A DNA stretch of 64,000 bases from Tulasnella sp. 424 (Eukaryota; Basidiomycota; Agaricomycetes; Cantharellales; Tulasnellaceae), in NCBI GenBank assembly GCA_019633425.1, contig WSUB01000106.1, positions 82,220 through 146,219 on the forward strand, given 5' to 3'. The notes below the pieces were generated by a model. That model ran no database searches, had not been told where the DNA came from, and saw nothing but the letters and a program-made list of their open reading frames with translations. A program made the position numbers and the translations under genes. Below, piece after piece: positions 46,504-59,426 of the stretch; positions within the stretch are counted from its first letter, which is position 1; each line of letters starts with the position of its first letter.

Positions 46504-48127
46504 TTAGATCAATTTGTTCGATACCGGGGCGTTATTCCACTGCATGTTAACTCTGTCCAAGCTCTTGTACCTCGGTCCAGTAGGACCCTCTGTCCATTGC
46601 AACATTTCCAACCTCTGACCCAAGCTGATAAAGGGCTTCTTGTTTGGATTTGGCTTCTTACCGAAGATGCTCGCCAGCTGGTCTCCAATGCCACCCCCCT
46701 TGGGTTCTTGAATATCGTTGAACGAGTTACCCCATTTGCCTTGGAAGTTCAGAACATTAACGATATCCTCTGGGGAGATGGTGGTGTCATAAACCGGGGT
46801 ACTGGCAGGGGTTGCGGAGCCTGCGCCTGGATTCGAGGTGGAGGCGGGGGCGTTGCCTGGCGTAGGGGGAGCTGCCGTCGTCGTTGCGGTTGGAGGGGGA
46901 GCGCTGAGTGGTGTGAAGGTTGCCGTAGGCACATCGAACTTGGAAGCAACGTATGTGAGAGTTGGATCCCAGAGTACTCCTTTATTAGTGCGGTCAATGG
47001 GGCCGAGGATGGTTGCTTTGGTATAGAGCTTGTCTCTGATCGAAGGATGGACACGTCAGTTCGAAGACAATAATTGAGATGGAGGCAGACAAACCCTGGT
47101 TTTGAGTAGTTGGCGTCTGCAGCACAGAAGAGCTCAGATGTGTTGCATGCGGTCACAAAACACAAGGGACTCACGTGATCCAGTTGCTACATAGCCGACC
47201 GGGCGGTCACCCATCTTCTCCATGATAGCCCAAGTGAATGAGTGTCCTTCGGAATGTGCTGAAAGGTGTATGGCAGTGGGTTTTCCGTCTTGGAATCTGA
47301 TCATTGAATGCTCCCAGTCGCCTAACAAATGCTCGTGTTTAGTATACGGTCTGTCTCGCTTCGGGTACTGATCACGAGACTCACCAACATGGTTGCCAAA
47401 GTTGGTGCCGACGACGGCGGGACCCAGATTGTAAGGATAAAAAACTACGAACGCAGTGAGAAAAGCAGCTACTCTTGCGGACCACCGGGCTCTCTTACAG
47501 AAATAAAAGATGTCGACGACACCCGGCCCGACAATTTTGCTCTTGTCAGCGAGAATAATCCAACAGGGTGCGACAGAGCGTCGAGTGACGGGATCGGGTT
47601 TGCCATGCGTGGACATTAGCTCCTCGGTATTGGCGTTCTTTCGGGGATCTACCTGCCAAGCGTCGAGTGTCAGCCAGTGAAAACTAGCGAGTAAAGGTTA
47701 ATAAAAACACGTGCCCACTCACGTTTGCGGTGAGATAGACGTCGGGATCGTTCGCCGCAGGAAGTGCCAGAGAGGCTCCTTTCCCTAAAATTTCCTTTGG
47801 CACATCTACTGGATCCCCGTTCTTGTGCTGGAGGGTGCAGTGCGACAGGTGCTCCAAAGGGCTGCCTGGCCAATACTTTTCCCCTTTATTTAGCCACAGA
47901 AGAGGAGCGTACTGTAAGGCGTACGCAGGAAGTGGTTCAAAGGTTGGCCCTGCTGCCTTCTGGGCCTGGATTGCAGCTTCAACCGCCTTGGCAGCTCCAA
48001 GAACAGTGGCGACACCAGATTTGTCGCCGGAAGGGGTAATGCTGGGCGCTTCCTTGATGGCGGGCTCGATGACCTTCTCGACAGCTTTGCCTGCGACTTC
48101 TTCAGCTTTGTTCAGTGTGTCGGTCAT
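46504..48127 (-). CDS. Vps62-family protein, copy B
   Basis: Tandem paralog of copy A with the same exon order. N-terminus MTDTLNKAEEVAGKAVEKV, core [116 protein letters not shown], then the Pro/Thr linker and [24 protein letters not shown]. The tail FGKKPNPNKKPFISLGQRLEML differs from copy A. Role as for copy A: unknown member of the Vps62 family, likely cytosolic or membrane-associated. Confidence 0.85.
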
Positions 48128-49109
48128 TGCGATGGAGGGGGGAAATGGAGCGAAGGGAGGAGAGAGGATACAGTCTGGTCTATAAGCCGCGCTATTAGCG
48201 CTCTAAGCCACCGGATTTAGCAGCGGGCATAGCAAACCACCGCTCGTCACTTCCTCTGTGACTATGGCCGACACCCTCTCCGGGTCCGCTGATACGAGAT
48301 TTAAGCGCTGGCCAAGACAAAAATAAATTCCTATTCGGTATGTTTTACTTATCTAAACGCCCTTAAGCTTATTGCTTCTTTTGACCAACTCGCGGTGATC
48401 AAACAGTCCGATATGCCAAGGGGCCCAGGGTTTTGCCAAGTCGCCGGAAACCCCCGTGCACGCACGGTTGCAATTCAAGTCTAGGCGTGCAAGAGACGTG
48501 CAGCGGTAGATCGCTTCCCTGTTTGTTTGTTCGTTCCATTTGTCGACCACCGAAACTCGTGCGAAATATACCGAGAACGATCCATTCCGCAGCAGCGGGT
48601 TGTTGCGAGGCGTACCCGGACCGCACATCAGAAGAGTTCTCTTGACATATCTTCAGGTCGCCTGAGAGAGAACCAGCATGGGCACAGCTTGGTACACCGA
48701 ATGCTCCGGGACCCAACCAGGCACTGAAGCCAATTCAAGTCCCAACGAATAAGGAGTTCTTCCGATCCTTACGGTTCAGAAGAGGCTGAGGAATATTTTT
48801 AGGTACTTCGCCGAGCCTTTTCTCCAGGGGAACTTCTTGGCGGTAACGATGCTTGTGGTGAAGCCGTAGCAAGTTACCGATAAACGGCCATGCCTCGGGA
48901 ATTGCACCACAGTCGGGGTCCGCAAGCTTAGAAGCGATCATAGCCGCACCCCGTTTGGTGAATTCGGGTGTCTTCTAAAAAAGCTCAAGCATCCGCTGAG
49001 CGGGCCGCAGACGCGCCGTTACGAGAAGTATCACCTTGTTCGGTTTAAAAAGGTGCGCAGTCAGGCTCTAGTGTACAGTATCACCTCCCCTCGACTTTGC
49101 GTGCCGATA
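48128..49109. other. 1 kb intergenic stretch
   Basis: Left part is the promoter of Vps62 copy B, including the motif shared with copy A near 48208-48232. Right part precedes the PL4 gene. Minus-strand frame 48735-48941 is open but unrecognised. Confidence 0.5.
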
Positions 49110-51901
49110 ATGCGTTCTGCCATTCTAGCGGCAGCATTCGCTGCACTTGCCCCCGTCGCTCACGCTGCGTTTGGATACACCAGCTCTGGAAGTTCTTACA
49201 CCATTGACACCGCTTCAGCTAACATCTTTACCTTCACGGTCTCTTCGGCCTCATGCGACATCACGAGTCTGTACTATCATGGCGCTGAGGTTGGTCCATT
49301 GTTATACGTACGAGAGCTATACCTGACAGATCCTTATTTACTTAGTACCAATACAGTGCCACGGCCTCGCATATTGGCTCCGGCTTGGGATCGGTCTCTT
49401 TTAGCATTACAACCAGTGGGGATTACATCAAGATTACTTGCGCCACTGATACCCTCACCCACTACATGGTTGCTCACAATGGGGACTCCAATATTTACAT
49501 GGCAACCTACACCGTACGTAGTCCAGATGGTTACTCGAATCCAACCTCCTAACCCTTTGGCTTCCTTATCAGACTGCAGAGCCCTCCATCGGCGAGCTCC
49601 GCTTCATCGCACGTCTCAACTCAGCACTCTTGACTACAAGCGCCTATCCTCAATCTTACAGTGGTGACGGAACGGCGGGTGCCGTCGAAGGCTCGGATGT
49701 GTACTACGACTCCAACGGTTACACGTACAGCAAGTTCTACTCCAGTGTCCGCTTCATCGACGATCAAGTCCACTGGGTCTCGACCTCAGACTCGGGGGTT
49801 CATGTCTCCATGGTTTGTCCGTCTCTATGACCAGGGTCTAGATGCACTAACCCAGGTACTCGAAACACAGGTGATGCCCGGAAACGCATACGAGAGTTCC
49901 TCTGGAGGTCCTTTCCACCGCGACATCAACACCGATAGGACGAGCACCAACGGCGCCCATAACCTTTACTTCTACATGGTAAGAGAAACCCCCTTTCTTG
50001 GGACCCAATCAAGTCTAATTGTCATTATTGCGAATAGAACTCTGGTCACGCCCAAACCGAAGCATTCCGCCAGGGCTTGCACGGCCCATACGCACTCGTG
50101 AGTCTCGGCTCTATGGCCTTCATGACCGACCGCGTATCGATCGTTACATGCTATTAGGTTTTCAGCCGTTCTGGGATCCCAGACAAGAGTCTCGACTTGT
50201 CCTTCTTCTCTTCTCTCAGTATTTCCGGATTTGTGGCCTCCACCGGCCGTGGCACAGTCAAGGGTACCGCAAGCGGTGTTTCCTCTTCCTACCAGATCGT
50301 CCTTCACTGGTACAACAGGTGTGTGAACATGGCAGCTCCCAGTCTTTCTTCTACCTGACTGCTGACCTGGGAATCTTCAGCGATGCACAGTACTGGGTCT
50401 ATGCCAGCAGCAGCGGTTCCTTCACCAGCCCTCTTATGAAGCCTGGAACTTATACAATGGTCCTGTACAAGAACGAGTTGCCCGTTGCCAGCCAGACTGT
50501 GACCGTCACTGCCGGTGGCACGACCACGTCCAACATTGCTTCGTCCAGCGACCCCGCCTCAACGACCCCAACCTGGATAATCGGAGAGTCAGTTCACAGT
50601 GCTCAGCTGTCCGTAGCTTAGCAGTTTTCTCTAACTTACCATCCATTAATAGCTTCGATGGCAAACCCACCGGATTCCTCAATGCCGATCTTCAGGAGCG
50701 CATGCACCCCTCCGACGTTCGGATGAGCGCGTGGAACGTGGTAACCTACACTATCGGGTCAACCTCTACCTGTACGTTTCACTTGCATCGAACACTGTGT
50801 GCCTTGCCTAATACCATACTCCATCATTAGCGGTCTTCCCAATGGCTCAGATCAAAGCCATCAACAACCCGACCACAATCAAGTTTACCCTCACCTCGGC
50901 GCAGACTGGAGCTGCTACTGTGTGTATAATATGTGCGGTATTTTCCCGAGCTTGGCTGACATTGACATCTTGATAGCTCCGGATCGGCTCGACTCTGGGT
51001 AAGTCGTGGACGACAGCAGAGTCCCAGGATGGATAATAAATGTTGCCTCCTCTTCTAGCCTTCGCTGGTGGACGCCCACAGGCCACGGTCAACTCCTGGG
51101 TGGGACCGGCTCCCGCCGCTCCTGTGGACGTTAGTGAAGTGCTCTCACTTGCTTGTTGGTGACTGAGGCTGACAGTGGGTATTTTGCAGCTCAACAGTCG
51201 TGGCTTCACTCGCGGCACTTACCGTGGTAACAACGTCATCTATGAAGTCTCGATTCCTTCAGGCACTCTTGTTGCTGGCACGAACTACATTTACATCAAT
51301 GTCATTTCCGGAAGCTCTGGCGATACGTTCTTGAGTCCCAACTTCATCTACGATGCTGTCGGACTTTGGACGACTGGAAGCACCGCTACCACCACAACTA
51401 CGACGTAAGCTATCGAGTCGTTTGGCATCTGCACGCCTTAACTTGACCGCTTTATACTCGCAGCACCAAGACTTCTACCACCACCACCAAGACTTCCACC
51501 ACCACCACCACCACCAAGACTACCACCACTACAGCTGCCAGCGTGAGTTAGCCCAGTCAGGCTGAGTCCGTTAAAGTACTAAATTAGCAGTATAGTCCAC
51601 CGGAACTGTTGCTGCCTATGGCCAGTGTGGCGGTCTCACTTACAGTAAGTCATAGTCCGTCACAATTCTCAAAGCAATCACACTCATATCCACAATAGCT
51701 GGTGCAACAACCTGCGTATCCGGTTATACTTGGTAAGTGTTCATACCCTCGTATCGTCTCTTTCGTATCTAGAACTAATGCTGGTACTCTTTCCGTAGCA
51801 CGTATTCGAACGATTACTACAGGTACGAACTAGGTTTGAGGAGGTCGCTTCTCAGTATCTTACCTTTCTCTCTTATCAATAGCCAATGCGTCCCCAGCTA
51901 A
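49110..51901 (+). CDS. Rhamnogalacturonan lyase PL4 with C-terminal CBM1
   Basis: A secreted enzyme spread over about twelve exons. Signal peptide [19 protein letters not shown], then the PL4 catalytic domain: [96 protein letters not shown], and [22 protein letters not shown]. Domains II and III follow ([63 protein letters not shown]). A Thr-rich linker then leads to a CBM1 ([32 protein letters not shown]). PL4 enzymes cut the rhamnose-galacturonate backbone of pectic rhamnogalacturonan I by beta-elimination. The CBM1 would target it to the wall. All parts read in frame, so it looks intact. Confidence 0.9.
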
Positions 51902-52249
51902 TCAGTCGGATAGCTTCTGCGATATTTCGTACTCGTCTAGTTATAAGCATCCTTGCCTTCTCTCTTTCACTGTGTGAGGGTGTCAAATAACCGTCCCAAC
52001 GATGTCTGCTTGAACACTTAAGCTACAAACGCTCTCTTACCCTGTTCTTCCAAATCCTGAGGGGCCCTGCAAAGAATGTATAGGCTGGGGGGGAAATCGG
52101 CAGAGGAGAGAAAGCCCTGTGGCGTTTTCCCACAATCCACACGGTCCGTTTACCGGAGCATAACACCCGGTGTTCGACCATCCTGACTATCCGGACGTGA
52201 GGCAGATAATCGACCTGCCCGAGGCTGATTGATCCCGTTACGTCTCACA
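51902..52249. other. Intergenic, no gene seen
   Basis: 3' flank of the PL4 gene and promoter of the aldehyde dehydrogenase gene. No motif stands out. Confidence 0.6.
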
Positions 52250-54890
52250 TGATACCTTCAGCTGCGCGAAGAGCTGCTACCGTGCAAATTGTGAGTCGCT
52301 GCTCATAAGAGGATCTCGGTCAACCAACCAACGATGCCTGAACAGCGCTCAGCCTATGGACCTTTTATCGGAGGAAAGCCCATAGCTGGCAATGGAACCG
52401 AGTGAGCATCATTTATGAGAGTTTGCGATGAGGACTGCTGAAGATCTTGTCATTGCAGCATCCCGGTCGAAAATCCTGCAACAGGAGAGACCGTTTGTAG
52501 GTTCGTCGAGTCTCACAAAGATCTCGGCCTCATATACTGAACTCTACCTCCAGCGTAATATCCGCATCAACAGATGAAGTATCCCAAGCCATCACTTCCG
52601 CAAAAGCTGCCTTCGATTCTGGCGTATGGTCAAAAGCACCAGCGATCCAACGATCCAAAGTCCTCTCGACGTTGGCTCGGAAGCTCGAAGCTAGAATACC
52701 CGAGTTCGCGGAGATAGAAAGTATACAGACTGGAAGGGTTATTCGGGAAATGAGGGCTCAGTTAGGCAGGTTGCCGGAATGGCTGTGAGTGGCAGACCGA
52801 CCTTGCGCGGTGAGGACAGGCACGACTCATGACCCGTAACCCGTCACAACGTTAGGGACTACTACGCAGCATTACTGAGAACTCATTCTGGGTTTGTGGC
52901 ACCCACACAGGGGACTTTGCTCAACTATGTTACACGAGTTCCTCTGGGAGTTGTCGCACAGATTACGGTGTGTTCCGGTTTTCATGTCGCCGTGCCCTCG
53001 ATGACCTCTGAACCAATGACCCTTTTCTGTGGCAGCCTTTCAATCATCCAATGCTGTGACTTATTCTTACTCCTGCCACTGGATCTATGGATATTTATAT
53101 ATGGGTTACTGCAGAATTAGCATCAAGAAAATTGCTCCCGCCCTCGCAGCTGGGAATAGCGTTGTAAGTGTTTCACCCAGCGAGCTATGATGTTACATGG
53201 CACACATTAACCATGATTTAACTCCCTCAGATTGTTAAGCCGTCCGAGGTTCGGAATCTAGATCTGTGCATTCTCGGCCTATCTCGCTGAAATGCATCCC
53301 ACGTTGGTTGCTCACCAACCAGCTCGCACCAATCTCGGTGCTCGAATTCGCTGAGCTGGCCGCTGAAGCTGGAGGTAAATTTGGGACAAAACGTTCTTCG
53401 TATCCTTGCTTACTGCACGGCATTCGTTCGTTGTCGACATAGTTCCACCAAACGTTCTGTCTATCCTTCCGGGAGGAGCGGATGTTGGAAAGGCCATAGT
53501 ATCGAACCCCATCGTTCGCAAGGTTGATATCACGGTACGAAGGACTGGTCTTTGATATGATCCGGGATAGGGCACGTTGAATGACCATTTCGGGGGACAA
53601 AAGGCTGGAACACCTACCGGAAAAGCGATCGGCTCTATCGTTGGGAGCAATATCGCGTCTTTTACTGCTGAACTGGGCGGAAAGGTTTGGAGACTTGGCT
53701 AAGCCCCAGTCAACTATCATACTGAATCAGGCTACAATGCGATAGGCTCCTATTGTAGTATTCGACGATGCCGACCTAGAAGCCGCCGTTAACGGCGTTG
53801 CATTCGCGTCGTTCGTTGCTTCGGGACAGACTTGCGTCTCTGGAACACGACTGTTAGTACAAAGTGGGCTTTATGGTTCGTTCCGAGCGGCGTTTTTGAA
53901 GAAGGTGGAGAGCATCACTAGAAGAATGGGGAACCGTAAGCTGCTATCATCTATCGGTGGCAGTCTTTCGTAGTGGGACTCACTCGGCTATGCTCTGGCT
54001 TAGCATTGAATCCCAAATCAACCATGGGCCCGGTCGTGTCCAGTCGCGCGCTCGAGCGCGCAGAACGGATGGTCTCTCAGTCAGGGAGGACCGTTGTCGC
54101 AGGTGGAAGCAGGATGACAGGTACATCGGAACTTGATGGCTTCAGCTTCTCCGAAGGGTACTTCTACCCGCCGACTGTAGTCGAAGGTGTTAAACCGGAG
54201 GACGAATTGTTCCAGGAGGAGGTATTCGGGCCGGTTGTCACTTTGACGCCTTTTCAGGTTAGTTTCAGGTTCAGGAGATTCGTCCCCTCACTCAAGGTAA
54301 CTGATAATCCCATCAAAACGTCTTCAGGCTGAAGAAGAAGCCATCGCGCTTGCAAACAACTGCAAGTACGGCCTTGGCGCTGGCATTTGGACCTCGGACC
54401 TTTCTCGAGCCCATCGCCTTGCCGCCCAAATCGACGCTGGATTATGCTGGGTCAACACTCATCACAGAAATGACCCCTCATCCCCTTGGTATGTGTAAAA
54501 CTCAAGGTTTGACGTGCTAGGGTATGGGGCTTTTCTGACGTGGCAGGATCCGAATTGTTCACAGGGGCGGAATGAAGGAGAGCGGGATTGGACGGGAGAA
54601 TGGCCTTGAAGCATACGAAAGTTGTGAGTCCCGCTTCCTCCGGGAGATCATCCCGCACGTTTGATCAGCCTTTTTGAGACGGTTGTGACTGGCACCGCCT
54701 TTTTGCTGCGATCCCCACACCGTTCGCGTAACGTCGGCATTGGCACTGAAACCTTCGGGCGTCTATTCTCTTTCTGACACGCACAGACTCTCAGAGCAAG
54801 TCAACGATTGTCAACATTGCCAGCGCCGAGAGCGTGAAGGCAACGGATGACTGGTTCGCTGATGATGGCACTGAGAAGCGGTACGGGTAG
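52250..54890 (+). CDS. NAD(P)-dependent aldehyde dehydrogenase
   Basis: At least twelve short exons; joining at their GT-AG borders restores a complete ALDH of about 500 residues. Order: [50 protein letters not shown], then [23 protein letters not shown] and IVKPSE. These are followed by [46 protein letters not shown] (general-base Glu), [18 protein letters not shown] (catalytic Cys), [47 protein letters not shown] and [11 protein letters not shown]. The enzyme oxidises an aldehyde to an acid with NAD(P). The [16 protein letters not shown] signature is common in fungal betaine-aldehyde-like ALDHs, but the substrate is not fixed by sequence. The basic N-terminus might be a weak mitochondrial signal. 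Confidence 0.88.
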
Positions 54891-55382
54891 CGGCCGGAGC
54901 GCTGAAGATCAAGGGCCGAGTTCGGCATCACCGACCTGGCTGAACGGACCCCGGACACCGATGATTTAGACGCACCCGTCGGTCGTTGCAGCGCACTAGG
55001 CACTTTGCAAATAAGCATTAGACATACTTACAGGCATATAAGAGCATGCACTGGGTAGAGTAGAGTTTAGGGCAGAAAATGAGCTTCAGATGCATTGGAA
55101 AGGGCCGGGGAAGGGAGTGGTGGCAGAGGTCTGTGTTTATGCAATTTCGGTGTGGACTGAGACGGAGCCAGCTGTCTTAAAATTCCCTTTCCTCCAACTC
55201 CCTCCCACTGCAACAAGTCCTCCGACGTAGCTTCACCCACCGTTCTCTCTTTCTGCAGAGCTCACCTCACACTCCCTCAAACTTTCTCTTAGTCTCTGTC
55301 GCTCACTTGTCTTTACTCCAACTACAAACCTCTTTTATTACACCCCAAAGCTAACAGCCCAACCTTCACACCTTCAGCAGCA
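54891..55382. promoter_or_regulatory. CT-rich promoter of the Kre9-like gene
   Basis: From about 55185 to 55382 the plus strand is strongly pyrimidine-rich (CTCCAACTCCCTCCC, CTCTTTCTGC, TTTCTCTTAGTCTCTGTC), ending CAGCAGCAATG at the start codon. This is the usual core promoter and leader layout of highly expressed fungal genes. Confidence 0.6.
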
Positions 55383-56146
55383 ATGCACGCTTCATTCATC
55401 TTTGTCTTCTCCGTCATCGCCTCCGCTCTCGCTATTGCGATTAGCTCTCCCGCCGATAACGCTCTTGTCGGTCCTGCGGTGAGTTTCGGAATAGCCTTTC
55501 CTGGTGACGACAGTCGGGCTGAGACGCCCGGAAACGTAGGACAGCATTACTATCAAGTGGACCAGCGTCAACACCGACCCCACCAGCTTCCGTGCAGTCA
55601 TGGTGAACCCTGTAGGTGGTATGGTGCCGAGGTTTCCAGGTTCTAGCCTCACAGTCGATCGCTTTCGCAGTCTGGTAGCTACACACAGGAGCTAGCAGCT
55701 TCAATCAACACCAGCCTCGGCACCTTCCAACTCCCACCTCCCAGCGGCGACTTCCCTCTCGGCAAAGACTACCAGATCAACTTTATGGGCACCAGCGCGT
55801 CCGGTAACCCCAGCGGCATCCTTGCTCAGTCGGGCAAGTTCACCGTTGGATACAGCACTAGCAGCTCTTCGATGCTTTCCACTCAAGCGTGCGTTTGGCC
55901 ATTACCCTTTGACAAACTCGATATTCGAAACTGACTCTGGTCTGTCATTTTTCGTTTCGCGGCAGGCCGACCACCATGACTGGCATGACCGTCAACACCG
56001 TTGCTGCAGCGACTGCCACCGCTGCCGATGCGAACGCGTCCAACGTCAACATCCAACCTACTGGCACCAACGCTGCCTTCAGCTCTTTCCAAATCTCGGC
56101 TGGTCTTATGGCCTCTGTTGCTCTTCTTCACGCTCTTGCCTTCTGA
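55383..56146 (+). CDS. Kre9/Knh1-type GPI-anchored cell surface protein
   Basis: Four exons (55383-55478, 55540-55611, 55671-55888, 55966-56146) give 188 residues. Signal peptide MHASFIFVFSVIASALAIA, then an Ig-like domain of the Ser-Thr-rich GPI-anchored family (Kre9/Knh1 N-terminal type): ISSPADNALVGPADSITIKW, TDPTSFRAVMVNP, GTFQLPPPSGDFPLGKDYQI, and GILAQSGKFTV. A Ser/Thr/Ala-rich stretch follows and the end is a hydrophobic GPI-attachment tail (ISAGLMASVALLHALAF). Such proteins sit in the fungal wall or plasma membrane; the yeast namesakes take part in beta-1,6-glucan synthesis. The 5' CT-rich leader suggests high expression. Confidence 0.87.
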
Positions 56147-56560
56147 GCTTGCACAAACCCTGAACTCAGATTGTGCAAATATCTATTGAAGACCTGCAAC
56201 TCCCCACATTTACTGTATCCCAGCCGTATAGATTCCTAGCTGTAGAATGCTTTCTTCTCTCTTTTTTTTCTTGGTAAATATCGGACTCGCCTTCTCCCCA
56301 TACATGATTTTGCGTGTTTGAGGTCTGTCGACTAATTATTCTCCACTCGCTTTTTCGCCGTATTCGAGTCTTTCTAGCAGACTTATATATATGGACTTTT
56401 CCTATTTAGCCAGCGACTGCAGCGTCAGATTTGGATTTGTTTGGTGGTGCACTGTTAGATGTAGATGTTGGTCCGGCCGGCTCAAAGCCCCAAGCGCCGG
56501 CCAGCCATGTGGCGATGTCGACATTCGAGGCTTGAGCTCGACCTACACTGGAACGATCAA
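56147..56560. other. Intergenic, no gene seen
   Basis: 3' flank of the Kre9-like gene with T runs at about 56250-56270, then the promoter of the amidohydrolase gene; TATATATA near 56382-56390. Confidence 0.55.
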
Positions 56561-57982
56561 CATGTCTGCCAGAGCTTTGCTAGTCGACATCCACACGCAT
56601 ATATATCCACCTCGGTATGCGTCATATTTGAGGCAAAGAACGTCAGTGCCGCGGATTCTATCAAGGCCAACAGGAAAAGGGAACAGTGAAACGGAGGAAC
56701 GGCTGGTTATCTTGAACGATGAACCTGGGGGAGGGAGACCAGTTGGACCACAGGTACATATTCTCACTCACAAAGCTCACGGCGACAATCTAAACATATT
56801 TGACGTTGGGGTATTCTCAGTATTGGGACCGAGCGGAAAAGCTCAAGTTCATGGACAGACATGGGATTGACATCTCGGTCATTTCGTACGATGGGTTTTC
56901 CTCCCCCTCATCCCCTTTCGACTGACATGTGTATGAACCTCATAGGACAGCGAACCCTTGGCTAGACCCTATCCCCGCAAGCGAGGCTGTTTCGCTCGCG
57001 GAAGACCTCAACACGGACTTGGAAGAATTCTGTTCCGGCTCACCTTTACTCTCTTCGGATCCCTCTTTCAAACGACTCTATGGACTTGGCCTCCTACCTC
57101 TCGTCTCCGGAGTGCCCATTCAATCTATTCTCGATACGATATCCCAAGTATCCAGTCTTCCTCATCTCAAAGGCGTTATAGTGGGTACTCGCGGATTGGG
57201 GAAAGGATTGGACGACGAAGCGTTGGAATCCGTTTGGGAAGCGATAGCCAAAGCTGGGTTGGTTATCTTTTTGCACCCTCATTACGGTGTGGCTGAAGGA
57301 AGGGAATGGGGTGAGAAGGCAAATGGGCATGTCTTGCCGTTGGCTTTGGGATTCCCGATGGAGACGACGATTGTGAGTGCTGATACTCTCTACCACCATA
57401 ACCCACCCCCGAACGTGGATTAGCGTATGCACGACATGTGACCCGAACCTGAACTTCATTTTCGAAAACACAGGCCATTACACGGTTAATCCTTTCTGGG
57501 GTGTACGACCGTCACCCATCCCTCAAGATCTTACTCGCCCATTCTGGGGGATGCCTGCCACAACTCTCGTCCCGCCTCTCATCGTGTGTAACGCACGACC
57601 CGTAGTTTCGGGTCGACTAAAACACGATGTACGGTGGTACTTGGGGAAGCTGTGGTTCGATGCGGTGGCCTACGGCCCAGAAGAACTCGAATTCGTGTCC
57701 GCTGTCATCGGTCGTGCTGAAAGATACACCGATGCACACGCAGACCTCAGCGTGCAAACCGCCTTGACGGTTGATGCTGTCCAATCGTCTAAACGAGAAG
57801 GATCCGGGAGGATGTTGTGGGGTACAGATCACCCATTCTTCCCACCTCTGGATGGAAACGAGAAGTGGAAGAGCGTCGTGGAGAACTTGCGGGCGATTGA
57901 CAATGTGACCTCCTGGTCGGAAACCGACAGGTTGGCCGTCAGGGGAGGCAATGCAATAGCGTTGTTTGACTTGACGTCGTAG
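56561..57982 (+). CDS. Amidohydrolase-2 family decarboxylase, ACMSD-like
   Basis: Five or so exons. The start MSARALLVDIHTHIYPPRY carries the metal-binding H-x-H. Then KLKFMDRHGIDISVIS, TANPWLDPIPASEA, LYGLGLLPLVSGVP, LKGVIVGTRGLGKGLDD, GLVIFLHPHYGV (metal His), GVYDRHPSLKILLAHSGGCLPQL (His) and WFDAVAYGPEELEFVSAVIG, with the metal Asp in MLWGTDHPFFPP. This is the layout of 2-amino-3-carboxymuconate-6-semialdehyde decarboxylase and of related fungal enzymes such as uracil-5-carboxylate decarboxylase. No signal peptide, so cytosolic. ACMSD diverts the tryptophan-derived semialdehyde away from quinolinate. Its neighbour on the opposite strand is QPRT, the next step toward NAD, which favours the ACMSD reading over the alternatives, but does not prove it. 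Confidence 0.82.
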
Positions 57983-58024
57983 AAATTTCATTCTTTCTGC
58001 ATGGATTTGGTATTAAACACCGAA

Positions 58025-59303
<1,279 letters not shown>

Positions 59304-59426
59304 TGTGTTGAGAGCAGATACACAGTGGAGGTGGTGGAAAAGTAATCTTCGCACCGCGGATCGGATCACGTGAAAAATGCAAGAATTGAATAACCAAGTG
59401 GGGATGACATATAATTCAGGAAAAAA

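Noticed and set aside
48735..48941. 68-codon minus-strand frame
   Set aside because: Open and hydrophilic but without relatives I recognise or splice context.
52950..53130. Aldehyde dehydrogenase as a pseudogene with broken frame
   Set aside because: A small exon coding PFNHPML between two introns restores the frame, so the gene appears intact.
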